A stretch of DNA of 64,000 nt from Kiritimatiellia bacterium (GCA_028716365.1 JAQUPZ010000003.1:450339-514338), one strand, 5' to 3'; shown: positions 49,761-60,639, numbered from the stretch's first letter. The notes: a model not told the origin generated them from the sequence alone. Program-made: numbers and translations.

Positions 49761-51716
49761 ATGGGATTGAATATAGTTGAAAAAATATTGAAAGAACATC
49801 TCGTCAGTGGAGAACTTGTTCCCGGCAGAGAAATTGCGATACGAATTGATCAGACCCTGACACAGGATGCAACCGGAACAATGGTATATCTGCAGTTTGA
49901 AGCCATGGGATTTCAGAAGGTCCGGAACGAGCTTGCCGTAAGTTATGTTGATCACAATACAATCCAGATCGGACCAGAGAATGCAGATGACCACCTTTAC
50001 CTGCAATCCACCGCGGCAAAATACGGAGCATTTTTTTCAAAGCCCGGTAATGGAATATGCCATCAATTACACTTGGAAAGGTTTGGTGTGCCTGGAAAAA
50101 CTCTTTTGGGGTCTGATTCACATACGCCGACTGGAGGCGGTTTGGGAATGGTGGCGATAGGCGCCGGCGGAATAGATGTGGCGGTCGCCATGGGTGGCGG
50201 TGCTTTCAACCTTGTTACGCCAAAGGTTATCAAGATTGATTTAAAGGGATCTTTGAAACCCTGGGTAAGTGCCAAGGACGTTATACTCAAGGTATTGGAC
50301 ATATTTTCTACGAAAGGCAACGTAGATTGCGTGTTTGAGTATGGCGGATCAGGCACCAAGCATCTTGATGTGCCGGAACGTGCAACTATCACAAACATGG
50401 GTGCGGAATGCGGGGTGACAACATCGATTTTTCCGAGTGATGATGTGACACGTGATTTTCTTCAGGCGCAAGGCAGGATCGATGCATGGCGTGAAATTGT
50501 AGCTGATGCTGACGCAAAATATGACCATATCGAGAAAATTGACCTGGCAGAACTTGAGCCGCTCGCCGCAACACCACATTCACCGGGCAATGTTGCGACA
50601 GTTGCATCATTGGCAGGCAAAAAGGTTGACCAGGTTCTGATTGGCTCATGCACCAACTCGTCGTATCGTGATTTGAAAACCGTGGCAAAAATCCTCGAAG
50701 GAAAAAAAATTAACCCGTCTGTAAGTCTGGGTATTGCTCCGGGCTCACGACAGGTATTGGCGATGATTGCCAAGGAAGGCCTGCTTGAAGTACTGATTTC
50801 CGCCGGGGCCAGGATTCTGGAGAATACATGTGGATTTTGCATTGGAAACTCAATGTCTCCCGGGACTGGCGGAGTTTCACTCAGGACATCAAACAGGAAT
50901 TTTGAAGGACGTTCCGGAACAAAGGCTGCGGGAGTTTATCTGGTGAGTCCCGAAATAGCTGCTATTGCGTCGTTGTATGGAAGGATCGTAGACCCAAGGG
51001 CTCTTGAAGAAATCAAATATCCGCGTGTCAAACAGCCCAGGAACTTTGACATAGATGATTCGATGTTTATCAAACCGCAGGAAAATGGTTTACAGGTAAA
51101 GATTAATCGGGGGCCCAACATTGGTACGGTTCCCAAAAATGACCCATTGCCAGAGAATCTTACTGGCGTGGTGACCATTAAAGTTGGAGACAAAATTACT
51201 ACCGACCATATTATGCCGGCTGGTCAGCGGCTGAAATTCAGGTCCAACATCGAAACTTATTCAAAATTTGTTTTCGAAGGTATAGATACAGAATTTTCAC
51301 AGAGGGCGGCTAAAAACAGGGATGCAGGCCAACATAATTTCATAATTGCCGGTGATTCATATGGTCAGGGATCGAGCCGTGAACATGCGGCGTTATGTCC
51401 GATGTACTTGGGGGTGAAAGCTGTGGTTGCGAAATCATTCGAGCGTATTCACTTCGCAAATCTTATTAACTTTGGGATCGTGCCATTCAAGTTTGAAAAG
51501 TCAGGTGACTGTGAGAAAGTATCACAGGGAGATATTCTTTCGATTGCCGGTGTCCGTGATTCGATAAAAGGAGATGGCAAGGCCATATTAAAGGTCAAAT
51601 CAGCCGGTAAAGAAGCGGATATTCCTGTTCGGGTTGTACTTTCTGAAAGACAGAAAGATATTCTTCTTGCCGGTGGTCTGCTGAATTTGACCGTGATGGC
51701 GGTAGAGAAGAAATAA
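49761..51716 (+). CDS. Aconitate hydratase, Aquifex type
   Basis: 651 residues, GGAGGGAG before the ATG. Converts citrate and isocitrate with a 4Fe-4S cluster. Cluster Cys residues lie in 'LIGSCTNSSYRDLK' and 'ENTCGFCIGNSMSPGTGGVS'; active-site segments are 'TLLGSDSHTPTGGGLGMVAI' and 'GDSYGQGSSREHAALCP' in the swivelling domain, with 'KITTDHIMPAG' between. At about 650 residues without the AcnA linker insert, it belongs to the shorter 'Aquifex type' group close to homoaconitase/IPM isomerase. Likely an operon with nadB. Confidence 0.94.
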   Translation: MGLNIVEKILKEHLVSGELVPGREIAIRIDQTLTQDATGTMVYLQFEAMGFQKVRNELAVSYVDHNTIQIGPENADDHLYLQSTAAKYGAFFSKPGNGICHQLHLERFGVPGKTLLGSDSHTPTGGGLGMVAIGAGGIDVAVAMGGGAFNLVTPKVIKIDLKGSLKPWVSAKDVILKVLDIFSTKGNVDCVFEYGGSGTKHLDVPERATITNMGAECGVTTSIFPSDDVTRDFLQAQGRIDAWREIVADADAKYDHIEKIDLAELEPLAATPHSPGNVATVASLAGKKVDQVLIGSCTNSSYRDLKTVAKILEGKKINPSVSLGIAPGSRQVLAMIAKEGLLEVLISAGARILENTCGFCIGNSMSPGTGGVSLRTSNRNFEGRSGTKAAGVYLVSPEIAAIASLYGRIVDPRALEEIKYPRVKQPRNFDIDDSMFIKPQENGLQVKINRGPNIGTVPKNDPLPENLTGVVTIKVGDKITTDHIMPAGQRLKFRSNIETYSKFVFEGIDTEFSQRAAKNRDAGQHNFIIAGDSYGQGSSREHAALCPMYLGVKAVVAKSFERIHFANLINFGIVPFKFEKSGDCEKVSQGDILSIAGVRDSIKGDGKAILKVKSAGKEADIPVRVVLSERQKDILLAGGLLNLTVMAVEKK

Positions 51717-51743
51717 TCTGTTTCTGATTGGCTGGGACAAAGC

Positions 51744-52544
51744 TTACTTTCTTGTTCCTGTAACAAGTGCATACGCGTTGTGGTTGTGGATGCTTTCGAA
51801 GTTTTCGGTTTCGACCTGATACCATGAGATTCGCGGGTCAGCACGTAAACGAACTGCAACCGAACGTACGATATCTTCTGCAAAGCGCGGATTTTTGTAC
51901 GCTGTTTCCGTTACACTTTTTTCATCTTCGCGTTTAAGTAATGAATACAGCGGAGCGCTTGCAGCCGATTCAGCGATTTCGATGAGATCTTCCAGCCAGA
52001 CAAGTTTCAGAGTTCGTACCTGGATGGTAATCTTTGAACGCTGATTATGTGCGCCATATTTGCTGATTTCCTTTGAGCAGGGGCACAAAGTTGTGACGGG
52101 GACAGCCACTTCCAGTATCAGGTCAAGAGGGTTTCGTTTCTTTTTGGCGTCCATCGCTGCCAGGAAAGCACAATCATAGTCCATCAATGATTTTGCACCT
52201 GAGACAGGCGCCGATTTCTCTATAAAGTATGGAAACCTGATATCAATATGTGCGGTTACAGATTCGAACTTTTTAATCATTGTTTTGAGTATGTTTCCTA
52301 TCTGATGCACTGAAACCCTGCCACGGCAATGGTTGATAATCTCTACAAATCTGGACATGTGTGTTCCCTTGAACCTGTGGGGAAGATCTACAAACATATT
52401 GATTGTGGCAACTGTGTCCTGGGATGCATTACGGCGATCGAGTACAAGAATTGGATATCGCAGGTTTCGTATTCCAACTTTTTGAACTGGAGTCCGTCTC
52501 ACATCTATCGAATTTTGGATATCTTTCAACTTATGTAATGTCAT
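51744..52544 (-). CDS. folE2: GTP cyclohydrolase I type IB (FolE2)
   Basis: 266 residues. Makes 7,8-dihydroneopterin triphosphate from GTP, first step of folate synthesis. Family motifs are 'VATINMFVDLPHRFKGTHMS', 'RFVEIINHCRG' and the catalytic Cys with its neighbour in 'PVTTLCPCSKEISKYGAHNQ', ending 'NFESIHNHNAYALV'. FolE2 tolerates metals other than zinc. Divergent from the pabBC fusion, so two folate genes share a 110-base promoter region. Confidence 0.96.
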   Translation of the reverse strand: MTLHKLKDIQNSIDVRRTPVQKVGIRNLRYPILVLDRRNASQDTVATINMFVDLPHRFKGTHMSRFVEIINHCRGRVSVHQIGNILKTMIKKFESVTAHIDIRFPYFIEKSAPVSGAKSLMDYDCAFLAAMDAKKKRNPLDLILEVAVPVTTLCPCSKEISKYGAHNQRSKITIQVRTLKLVWLEDLIEIAESAASAPLYSLLKREDEKSVTETAYKNPRFAEDIVRSVAVRLRADPRISWYQVETENFESIHNHNAYALVTGTRK

Positions 52545-52656
52545 AACATGAACTTTCTAAATCGTTATATTACTGGCAGCTATGGTATCAGGAGAAATTG
52601 GTAAGAGTCAATGATTCGGCTCGACTTTAGATATAGTGCGGTTGTATTGGTGAGAA

Positions 52657-54405
52657 ATGGCGAATGGCAATATCAGAATAATTCTGCCGGATGGCGAAGA
52701 TGAGGATAAATGGAGGCTTTTCCGTAATCCTGCCCGTGTGCTTATGACATATAAACGGGATGAGGTGCTTGCTGTTTTGAATTCCGTCGAAAAATGTGTA
52801 ACAGATGGATTACAGGCAGTGGGATTTATCACGTATGAGGCCGCAAACGGATTCGACAGGGCTTTAAAAACGCATTACTTGAGCAACTATCCTATCGTCT
52901 GGTTTGGTTTGTTTGACAAGAGCGAAGAGTATATTTTAGGCGAAAATGGGTCGTTCTCGCTTGGGGAATGGAATGCGTCCATATCCGAGATGGAATATAA
53001 TCATGCGATGGGACAGATAAAGAACTATCTTTTGAAGGGAGATACTTATCAGGTTAATTATACCATAAGGCTAAGGACATCATTTACAGGTAACTATCTT
53101 GCGCTATTCCAGCGGTTACATGCTTCGCAGAAGACTCAATTCTCGGCATTTATTGAGACGGATGATGTTGTATTCTGCTCGGTATCGCCGGAACTCTTTT
53201 TCACTCTTGATGATGACAGACTTGTATCACGACCGATGAAAGGGACGATCCGGCGTGGTCTTACGCTTGAAGAGGATAGAGTGTTGTCGAACGACCTATT
53301 GAATTCTGAGAAGAACAGGGCCGAAAATGTGATGATTGTCGATATGGTGCGTAACGACATGGGCCGTATTGCTGTTGCCGGAAGTGTGACAGTATCCAGG
53401 ATGTTTGAGATCGAGAAATACCCGACAGTATTCCAAATGACATCAACGGTTGAATGTAAAACCGGAGCTTCTGTTACAGAGATAATGCAGGCACTCTTTC
53501 CCTGTGCGTCCATTACTGGAGCACCGAAGGTCAGGACAATGGAAATCATACAGGAACTTGAGGCTGAACCACGGGGGATATACACGGGATGCATTGGGTA
53601 TATTCGGTCCGGTAGAAAAGCAAAGTTCAACGTGGCAATCAGGACCGTAGTTATTGATAAAAAAAAGGAACTTGCGGAGTATGGGGCAGGAGGGGGAATT
53701 GTGTGGGATTCCAGCGCAGAAAGGGAATATGACGAATGCCTTATCAAGGCAGCGGTACTTAAGGCATCAACTCCGGAGTTTAAAATATTAGAGACGATAT
53801 TGTGGGATGATAAAAATGGATATTTTCTGCTCGATAAACACTTGTCGCGGATGGCCGGATCCGCAGAATATTTCGATTACCGGTTTGACCGTTCAGAAGT
53901 TGAAAAAAAACTTAAACACAAAAATATGTGTTTTGATTCCGGCAGTCACCGGGTAAGGGTGGAATTATCGCCGGATGGAGAAATTTCCATTGGAAGCGAT
54001 AAGTTACAAAAATCCCGTGAACGTTGGCGTGTTGGCATTTCGTCTGTGAAGGTTAATAGTCACGATAAATTCCTGTATCATAAGACAACAAATCGTACGA
54101 TTTATGAAGACGCGCGACACTCGATATCCGATGTCGATGATGTAATTCTTCTAAACGAATGCGGTGAAATAACTGAAAGTACAATAGCAAACGTTGTCGT
54201 TGAAAAAAACGGCAAGCTTTTGACGCCGCCTGTTTCATGCGGACTTCTGGCTGGTACTTACAGGGAATTGCTTATGGAGAAAGGTGAAATTGAAGAGGGT
54301 ATTATCACGTTGAATGACTTAATGAATGGAAAACGCGTATTCCTGATAAATTCAGTAAGGAAACGGGTTCCTGTGGATGTTGTACTGTCAGTAATCAGTG
54401 CTTGA
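52657..54405 (+). CDS. pabBC: Aminodeoxychorismate synthase component I fused to aminodeoxychorismate lyase
   Basis: 582 residues. The PabB part (about 1-365) belongs to the chorismate-binding family: 'LLKGDTYQVNYTIRLRTSFT', 'SPELFFTLDDDRLVSRPMKG' (Lys of the PIKGT-like motif), 'NRAENVMIVDMVRNDMGRIA', 'FPCASITGAPKVRTMEIIQE' and 'AEYGAGGGIVWDSSAEREYD'. The C-terminal class IV PLP domain (about 375-582) is PabC: 'NGYFLLDKHLSRMAGSAEYF', 'KFLYHKTTNRTIYED' (PLP Lys), 'LLNECGEITESTIANVVVEK' and 'PPVSCGLLAGTYRELL'. Together they turn chorismate (with a PabA) into p-aminobenzoate. The tail overlaps the convergent purH-like gene by 11 bases. Confidence 0.95.
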   Translation: MANGNIRIILPDGEDEDKWRLFRNPARVLMTYKRDEVLAVLNSVEKCVTDGLQAVGFITYEAANGFDRALKTHYLSNYPIVWFGLFDKSEEYILGENGSFSLGEWNASISEMEYNHAMGQIKNYLLKGDTYQVNYTIRLRTSFTGNYLALFQRLHASQKTQFSAFIETDDVVFCSVSPELFFTLDDDRLVSRPMKGTIRRGLTLEEDRVLSNDLLNSEKNRAENVMIVDMVRNDMGRIAVAGSVTVSRMFEIEKYPTVFQMTSTVECKTGASVTEIMQALFPCASITGAPKVRTMEIIQELEAEPRGIYTGCIGYIRSGRKAKFNVAIRTVVIDKKKELAEYGAGGGIVWDSSAEREYDECLIKAAVLKASTPEFKILETILWDDKNGYFLLDKHLSRMAGSAEYFDYRFDRSEVEKKLKHKNMCFDSGSHRVRVELSPDGEISIGSDKLQKSRERWRVGISSVKVNSHDKFLYHKTTNRTIYEDARHSISDVDDVILLNECGEITESTIANVVVEKNGKLLTPPVSCGLLAGTYRELLMEKGEIEEGIITLNDLMNGKRVFLINSVRKRVPVDVVLSVISA

Positions 54406-55648
54406 AACTTCTCTGCCCTGTAAAAACCATTGCCACATTTCTTTCGTTGCATGCTTCTATAACTTCATAATCCCGTTCTGAACCACCAGGCTGGATCACA
54501 GCCGTAACACCTTCTTTTGCTCCGACATCGAGTCCATCACGGAAAGGGAAGAATGCATCGGATACCATACAGCTTCCCGGAAGACCGCCTTTTCTTGATG
54601 TTACTTCTTCGTCGATGGAGCATTTTACTTTATTGTCCGTCAAATTATTGTAAGGGGTCAGGTATCTTTCCCATGAGATTCTATCGGCAAGTTTACGATA
54701 AGCTTTATCACGAGCTATTTCGGCTACGCCAACCCTGTCCTGTTCGCCGGTACCAATGCCAACGGTTACACCATCTTTCACGTAAAGCACCGAATTACTT
54801 ATTACACCGGCTTCAATCAACCATCCGAACAGAAGATCCTCGTATTCCTTTTCTGTCGGAAGTCTGTTGATCCTGTATTCTTTACCTTTATAAAGCGCTT
54901 GTGCGGGAATCAAATCATCTTTCTTGCGGGTAACAGGAGAGAACGACCATTGAGTGACTATTCCGCCGTCTATCAACGATTTAAAATCAACAACCCGTTC
55001 GTGATCGTAACTCTGCAGACGTGTCATGTTGGATATTTTCATAACCCTGAGATTTTTCTTTTTTGCGAATATGTCCATTACTCCTGCCGCGAATTCGGGG
55101 GCGGCTATGACTTCTGCATAGTTTTCTGTGATAAGTTTTGCGGTATCAAGATCAACTTCACGATTAAGCGTGATGGCGCCACCAAAGGCAGCTACGCGAT
55201 CCGCCATGTTGGCTTTATGATATGCATCAGCCAGAGAACCGGCTATTGCAACACCTGAAGGATTGTTGTGTTTGACGATGATCGCGCAGGGATTTTTCGT
55301 GAGATAGCGCAATATATTGAGTGCACTGTCAATGTCCGTGATGTTGGTTTTACCTGGATGTTTCCCGGACTGGAGCAGTTCGACGTCAGAGGCAAGATAT
55401 TTCCCGGGCATGATTGATTTAACATCACCCAGGCAAAGGTTACCGTTAATAAGTTTATAGAGGGCCGCCTCTTGGCCGGGGTTCTCACCATATCTCAGGC
55501 CCTTCTGTACATTGTCGATAGTCCAGGAAACTTTTTCGTAGAGGAGTGTTTGTTTCGTTGTCCCATCGATAAAGCTTATTTCCATTCTTGGGGTAAAGTG
55601 GTCATCCATTATGGTTTTATAGGCACTCTTGAAGTCCTGTACAGCCAT
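54395..55648 (-). CDS. purH: AICAR transformylase only (PurH C-terminal domain)
   Basis: 417 residues, GGAGGAATA before the ATG. Transfers the 10-formyl-THF carbon to AICAR. The standard transformylase motifs are '[14 protein letters not shown]', '[20 protein letters not shown]' (catalytic Lys-His), '[20 protein letters not shown]' and C-terminal '[20 protein letters not shown]', '[20 protein letters not shown]'. The N-terminal IMP cyclohydrolase (MGS-fold) domain of the usual bifunctional PurH is missing, so IMP closure must come from another protein. Lies 14 bases after folD, which regenerates its cofactor. Confidence 0.93.
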   Translation of the reverse strand: MAVQDFKSAYKTIMDDHFTPRMEISFIDGTTKQTLLYEKVSWTIDNVQKGLRYGENPGQEAALYKLINGNLCLGDVKSIMPGKYLASDVELLQSGKHPGKTNITDIDSALNILRYLTKNPCAIIVKHNNPSGVAIAGSLADAYHKANMADRVAAFGGAITLNREVDLDTAKLITENYAEVIAAPEFAAGVMDIFAKKKNLRVMKISNMTRLQSYDHERVVDFKSLIDGGIVTQWSFSPVTRKKDDLIPAQALYKGKEYRINRLPTEKEYEDLLFGWLIEAGVISNSVLYVKDGVTVGIGTGEQDRVGVAEIARDKAYRKLADRISWERYLTPYNNLTDNKVKCSIDEEVTSRKGGLPGSCMVSDAFFPFRDGLDVGAKEGVTAVIQPGGSERDYEVIEACNERNVAMVFTGQRSFKH

Positions 55649-55662
55649 GATTATTCCTCCAT

Positions 55663-56553
55663 TTAATCTCGGATCATATTGGCAATCTTTGCACTTTCCA
55701 CAGTATTGTAAAGGAGCATGGTAATTGTCATCGGCCCAACTCCTCCGGGAACCGGAGTTATCAGACTGGCTTTTTCTTTAAGTGCTTCAAAATCTACATC
55801 GCCTACCAGCCTGAATCCGGCTTTTTTTGTCGAGTCCTCGATCCTGTTGACGCCGACATCAATAATAACAACTCCATCTTTAACCATATCGGCGGTAATC
55901 GTATTTGGCCTGCCGGCGGCAGCGATAATAATGTCCGCCTGTTTGGTAAAGGATTTAAGGTCCTTTGTACCTGTATGACATATAGTGACTGTTGCGTTTG
56001 CATTTTTCTTTTTCTGGAAAAGAAGATTTGCAACAGGCTTGCCGACGATATTACTTCTACCGACAACAACCACGTGAGCACCTTCCGTTTTAACCCCGCT
56101 TCTTTCAAGAAGTTTTATAACTCCATGAGGAGTACATGGAAGGAACGACTTCTCGCCGATTATCATTTTGCCAATGTTTACAGGATGGAAACCATCAACA
56201 TCTTTTACCGGATCGATGGCCATAAGCACATCACTTTCATTGATGTGTTTAGGAAGGGGGAGTTGGACAAGTATCCCGTTGATTTTTGGATCAGTGTTCA
56301 TTTTCTTTATAAGTGTAATGAGTTCCGCCTGGGATGTTCCCTTTGGCAGGCGATTGTCATCCGAGTGGAGCCCAATTTCTTCACAGGCACGTTCCTTGGC
56401 AGTCACGTAGGATTTGGAAGCAGGATCATCTCCGACAAGAATAACGCCAAGACCGGGAATGATTCCCTTTTGTTTAAGGGAAATGACTTCCTGTTTTAAT
56501 TCACTACGAATGTCAGAAGCAATCTGTTTGCCATCAATTATGCGTGCTGTCAT
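55663..56553 (-). CDS. folD: Methylenetetrahydrofolate dehydrogenase/methenyltetrahydrofolate cyclohydrolase
   Basis: 296 residues. Two folate interconversions giving 10-formyl-THF. The catalytic Lys follows Tyr in '[17 protein letters not shown]'; the folate part shows '[20 protein letters not shown]', '[17 protein letters not shown]' and '[16 protein letters not shown]'. NADP-binding '[20 protein letters not shown]' and the C-terminal '[20 protein letters not shown]' complete the family pattern. Upstream partner of the AICAR transformylase in one operon. Confidence 0.97.
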   Translation of the reverse strand: MTARIIDGKQIASDIRSELKQEVISLKQKGIIPGLGVILVGDDPASKSYVTAKERACEEIGLHSDDNRLPKGTSQAELITLIKKMNTDPKINGILVQLPLPKHINESDVLMAIDPVKDVDGFHPVNIGKMIIGEKSFLPCTPHGVIKLLERSGVKTEGAHVVVVGRSNIVGKPVANLLFQKKKNANATVTICHTGTKDLKSFTKQADIIIAAAGRPNTITADMVKDGVVIIDVGVNRIEDSTKKAGFRLVGDVDFEALKEKASLITPVPGGVGPMTITMLLYNTVESAKIANMIRD

Positions 56554-56763
56554 GTGATTCTCCTGCCTGACATGCTCGACTTAATTTTCTATGCACGGTG
56601 AAAATCTTCCTATTAGCTTAGTGAATGATACTGTGTCAAGGCTGAGTTCGTTAGATCTGGCATTTACCATAAACATATATGCATATTGCCGGATTGGTTT
56701 CTAGAGTAGCTGGTGAAACACAGGAGATATCTCGCGCAAATGTTTCCTGCGGTATAAAGTATT

Positions 56764-58032
56764 TTACTCGTGTCTCAACGCCACTATTGGGTCGACCTGC
56801 GCCGCACGGATGGCCGGATATAATCCAAAGGCGATACCAATGCCCGCGCTTATCAATAAAGGCAATACAATGCTCTGGAATGTAATTACTGTGGGCATGC
56901 CGGCAAAATAAGTTATTAATACAGGGATGAGAACACCGATCCCAATCCCGATAAAGCCACCCACCGTGGACAGCACAACAGTTTCGATGATAAATTGAAT
57001 TATGATCTGTTTTCTTTTGGCGCCGATTGCCCGGCGAATCCCTATTTCGCGGGTTCTTTCGGTTACCGAAGCCAGCATGATATTCATTATTCCAATACCG
57101 CCGACGAGCAGGCTGATACAGGCTATGGATCCAAGAACAATATTAAACGTTCGTTTTGTAGCTTCAGCCTGTTTGAGAAGTGCCAGAGGAACACTGACTG
57201 AATAATCTTTTTTATTATGAAACTTTTGCAACATTTCTTCTATTGCATTGGCGATTGATTCAACATTTTCTGTTTTATCAGCCTGGACGATAATCTGATG
57301 TAATTCCACTTTTTCCCGAATCCATGCCCCATCAGTTGCTTTCGCGAAGATATCGCCAAAATATCCTTTTGCCACCTCAATCGATATATATGCATCCACT
57401 TCCTGGTCGGGAACCTGTATATTACCAGCCGCACCGCTCTCGCTTTTGACAATACCAATGACTTCAAACTGGTTGCCGCTTATAAGGACTGTCTGCCCGA
57501 TGGTACTTTCGGTGGCGAGAAGTTTTCTGGTGCCGAATTCAGTAAGAACAACGACGGGTGTCTGCCTCTGCTGATCAACCCAGCCGAGTATACGGCCGGC
57601 GATGACTTCTCTTTGCACAAGATCGAACCATTCAGGAGTAGTTCCAACGACCCGTAATTCCATTTCGCGTTCGCGAAGACGAGCATCCTTCCTCATGATT
57701 TTAACAGGGGCTGTTTGCCTGACGTTCCTAAAACTTTCGGTGATTCGAGCATGATCCTCGTATGTCAGCCCAAAAATGCTCAGAAAGGACCGAGAAGTGC
57801 TTGAAGACTCCTGTTCAGCGGATTTGATTGATGAGATGATAATATTAGTGCTACCGAGTTTTCGGATTTGCGTGAGAGCTTCCTTACTCGCACCTTCGCC
57901 CACGGAGAGCATGGCGATAACACTGCCTACACCGAAAACCAATCCCAGCATTGTAAGAAACGACCGGAGTTTATGAAGCATCAGATTCTCTATGCCCGAT
58001 AAAATGTTGCGCGAGATGTTAGATTGCTTCAT
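56764..58032 (-). CDS. MacB-like ABC permease (MacB_PCD-FtsX)
   Basis: 422 residues from ATG 58032 (another in-frame ATG at 58044), overlapping the ATPase gene's end. TM1 lies near the N-terminus ('HKLRSFLTMLGLVFGVGSVI'). A periplasmic MacB_PCD domain (about 45-270) and three TMs with the FtsX pattern follow: 'ACISLLVGGIGIMNIMLASV', then 'TERTREIGIRRAIGAKRKQI' and 'ISAGIGIAFGLYPAIRAAQV'. Works as a mechanotransmission pump rather than a classic channel. In E. coli MacB the ATPase is fused; here it is a separate upstream gene. Confidence 0.93.
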   Translation of the reverse strand: MKQSNISRNILSGIENLMLHKLRSFLTMLGLVFGVGSVIAMLSVGEGASKEALTQIRKLGSTNIIISSIKSAEQESSSTSRSFLSIFGLTYEDHARITESFRNVRQTAPVKIMRKDARLREREMELRVVGTTPEWFDLVQREVIAGRILGWVDQQRQTPVVVLTEFGTRKLLATESTIGQTVLISGNQFEVIGIVKSESGAAGNIQVPDQEVDAYISIEVAKGYFGDIFAKATDGAWIREKVELHQIIVQADKTENVESIANAIEEMLQKFHNKKDYSVSVPLALLKQAEATKRTFNIVLGSIACISLLVGGIGIMNIMLASVTERTREIGIRRAIGAKRKQIIIQFIIETVVLSTVGGFIGIGIGVLIPVLITYFAGMPTVITFQSIVLPLLISAGIGIAFGLYPAIRAAQVDPIVALRHE

Positions 58033-58747
58033 GAGTATCACCATCTATCTTATCAATTTTACCGTCTTTCATGTGCAGCCTGTTCTTGGCATATGCGGCA
58101 ATATCAAGTTCATGGGTTACCATGATTATGGTTTTGCCTTGATTGTTAAGGTCAACCAGCAGGTCCATTATCTGATTTCCTGTTGCTGTATCCAGATTTC
58201 CTGTTGGTTCGTCCGCCAGAAGAATTTGCGGATCATTTGCAAGAGCCCTTGCGATTGCGACTCGTTGCATTTCTCCGCCTGACAGTTCCATGGGATGATG
58301 ATCCAGTCTGCCCTCGAGTTTCACTTTTTTGGCGAGTTCTTTTGCACGGTTGGCACTTTGAGCTGAATCCCATCCCAGATAGTAAAGCGGTAATTCAATG
58401 TTTCGCTGCACAGTCAGTTGAGGAATCAAGTTGAAACTTTGAAAGATAAAACCAAGGTGACGAAGCCTCAGTTCGCTAAGTGAATCATCGTCGAGTGTGC
58501 TTACATCCTGTCCTTCGAGGATATAATGGCCGGTTGTGAAGCGATCGAGACAACCAAGGATGTTCATCATTGTGCTTTTACCGGAACCGCTGGGGCCCAT
58601 AATTGCCCAAAAACTGCCTTTTTTGAATGATATATTTATACCTCCCAGAGCGGCGACCTGCTGCGTTCCCATCTGGTATACTTTGCGCCCATTGTCAAGT
58701 TTGACAATTATTTCTGTTTGAGACTGTGTGAGTTCCTGGCGGCTCAT
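58019..58747 (-). CDS. ABC ATPase, MacB/LolD type
   Basis: 242 residues. Walker A '[20 protein letters not shown]', Q-loop '[18 protein letters not shown]', signature '[17 protein letters not shown]', Walker B '[20 protein letters not shown]' and H-loop '[20 protein letters not shown]'. The compact form and [10 protein letters not shown] motif place it in the LolD/MacB/FtsE group. Starts 14 bases after the adaptor stop and overlaps the permease gene. Confidence 0.95.
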   Translation of the reverse strand: MSRQELTQSQTEIIVKLDNGRKVYQMGTQQVAALGGINISFKKGSFWAIMGPSGSGKSTMMNILGCLDRFTTGHYILEGQDVSTLDDDSLSELRLRHLGFIFQSFNLIPQLTVQRNIELPLYYLGWDSAQSANRAKELAKKVKLEGRLDHHPMELSGGEMQRVAIARALANDPQILLADEPTGNLDTATGNQIMDLLVDLNNQGKTIIMVTHELDIAAYAKNRLHMKDGKIDKIDGDTHEAI

Positions 58748-58761
58748 CGTTATACGGCGTT

Positions 58762-60639
58762 CTATTTTTTCCCTGGTTTCTTACTGTTTTTTCCGTAGTC
58801 AGCGGTATTGGCGTTTTGGGATTGTTGTTGCCGCATTTTCCCACGTTCATCCGTCGACATGGTTTGAATATTTTGTTTCATTTTCTCAATATTCTGCGAA
58901 GACGTATCGGAAGAGTCCTTTCCGCGTACCTGTTGTTGTATGGGATAGCGTTCTTTACCTGCAGGTACTTCTGCTGGACGATTATTTTTCTGAAGCTGAT
59001 CAGTTTGACCGATGGCAGGCAGATTCTTCCCTCCCTGCTTGGACCCGTTTGCTTTCTGAATTCTCTCGTTTATCCTTTGTTTCATCGCGCTGGTATTCTC
59101 AAGAGTTGAAGAAGCGCGACGGTTTTCTGATAGTGACTCAATTGTCCCTGATTTCAAAGGAGGTGTAAGCATCACTACTTCCCCTTCTTTGAGACCGCTT
59201 ATAATTCGAATCATTCTGTTGTTGTCCAGCCCAATTTCAACTTTACGCGGCGTGATCTGCTGGTCTTGCATTACGTAAACTGTTGGTTCCCCTTTGACTC
59301 GCATGACTGCCTGGACAGGGACGGAGACGGCGTCATCATGTTGTTCGATTATTATCTCCGTCTTACAACTCATTCCTGTCCGCAGCTCAGGGTTAGTTTC
59401 GTCGAGATATATCTTTGAATTATATACATTGAGATTGGGATTCATCCATATACTTCGAGCATCGGGCAATGGGGCGATAACAGCCAATCGGCCCAGGAAT
59501 TTTTTCCCCGGCAGGGCATCAATTGTTATAATCGCAGGAAGTCCGACATGGACTTTTTCAAGACTTGATTCATGAATGGCGACCTCGGCCATGGTGGAAT
59601 CGGTAGTTGGAAGATATATAAGTTCTTGCCGTTCAAAAACTTCCTGACCTTCCTCAAGAGGCTGTTGACTGCCGCCTCTGAATGACCCACCGGCTCTTGC
59701 GCTGGTTGCGTAAATTACCATCCCGTCAACCGGCGCATATATTTTTGCTTTACTCAGTTGTGCATTAAGTTTAGCCAGTTTAGTCTTTTGGCGCACAAAT
59801 TCAGCATCTTTGGCTTTCAGTTCCGCCTCTACCTGGACTATATCTGCCTTTGCCTTGCGCATTGCGCGTTCCATGGCCATTTCTGCCTGGTGAAAGTTGC
59901 TTTCCAACTGTGCAATTTGCCGCCCGTGAGTAAAGGTCTCAAGTAACTTTAGATCGTTCTGCGCCACCTCAACTTTAACTGTTGAACGACTTAACGTCAG
60001 TTGGTCTGCCTGCAATTCTGTTTGTGAAATATATTTTTCCCGAAACAGCTTTTCGGACCATTGCAATGTCTCCTGGGCCCGCGTCAGTTCCTCTTTTGCC
60101 AGAGTGATATCATTTTTAGCCGCTGCCAACTGATTCGGATATTGACCTTCTTTGTACTGCTTTAAATCCTGTTTTGCAAATTCAAGCGTTAACTCGGCTT
60201 TGTCTATGTCACTCTGGGTCTGGTTCTTCATAACGGCGAGGTCTTCCGTGGTATTTATGAATGCAGCCTCAGCATTTTGTACCCGGATTTCCTGATCGAT
60301 TTTTGCATCATTGAGAGTACTGGTGTCCAATTCAACGAGAAGGTCTCCCTTTTTGACATGGGTACCTTCCGGAATAAGTGTGATGATTGATGATCTTCCC
60401 TCGACCTCATTTTTCAATATAATTTGTTCTCTGGCCTTTATTGTTCCAGATTCCAGCACACTGATAGTCAAATGGCCTTTTTGAGCAACGAATGTGGCAA
60501 GATGTTCGGTAGATTCATTATTATTTTTCCCCAGTTTGAACCAAGCGGCTATGATTACTGCCATTGTTACTGTCGTAATGATAATGATTTTTTTCTTCCT
60601 GCTCATGCCGAATTTTGAATTATTCCTTGTGTTTAACAT
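58762..60639 (-). CDS. MacA-like periplasmic adaptor with long polar tail
   Basis: 625 residues from ATG 60639 (AGAGGA eight bases upstream), overlapping the end of the tolC gene. N-terminal TM ('KKIIIITTVTMAVIIAAWFK'), lipoyl half ('LIPEGTHVKKGDLLVELDTS'), an unusually long helical hairpin (about 120-300), second half 'AKIYAPVDGMVIYATSARAG', barrel 'SSLEKVHVGLPAIITIDALP' and the membrane-proximal domain to about 500. The last ~115 residues are Gln/Asn/Lys-rich with repeated 'MKQRIN'- and 'MKQNIQ'-like bits and no family match, longer than usual for MacA. Bridges the MacB-like pump and its TolC partner. Confidence 0.9.
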   Translation of the reverse strand: MLNTRNNSKFGMSRKKKIIIITTVTMAVIIAAWFKLGKNNNESTEHLATFVAQKGHLTISVLESGTIKAREQIILKNEVEGRSSIITLIPEGTHVKKGDLLVELDTSTLNDAKIDQEIRVQNAEAAFINTTEDLAVMKNQTQSDIDKAELTLEFAKQDLKQYKEGQYPNQLAAAKNDITLAKEELTRAQETLQWSEKLFREKYISQTELQADQLTLSRSTVKVEVAQNDLKLLETFTHGRQIAQLESNFHQAEMAMERAMRKAKADIVQVEAELKAKDAEFVRQKTKLAKLNAQLSKAKIYAPVDGMVIYATSARAGGSFRGGSQQPLEEGQEVFERQELIYLPTTDSTMAEVAIHESSLEKVHVGLPAIITIDALPGKKFLGRLAVIAPLPDARSIWMNPNLNVYNSKIYLDETNPELRTGMSCKTEIIIEQHDDAVSVPVQAVMRVKGEPTVYVMQDQQITPRKVEIGLDNNRMIRIISGLKEGEVVMLTPPLKSGTIESLSENRRASSTLENTSAMKQRINERIQKANGSKQGGKNLPAIGQTDQLQKNNRPAEVPAGKERYPIQQQVRGKDSSDTSSQNIEKMKQNIQTMSTDERGKMRQQQSQNANTADYGKNSKKPGKK

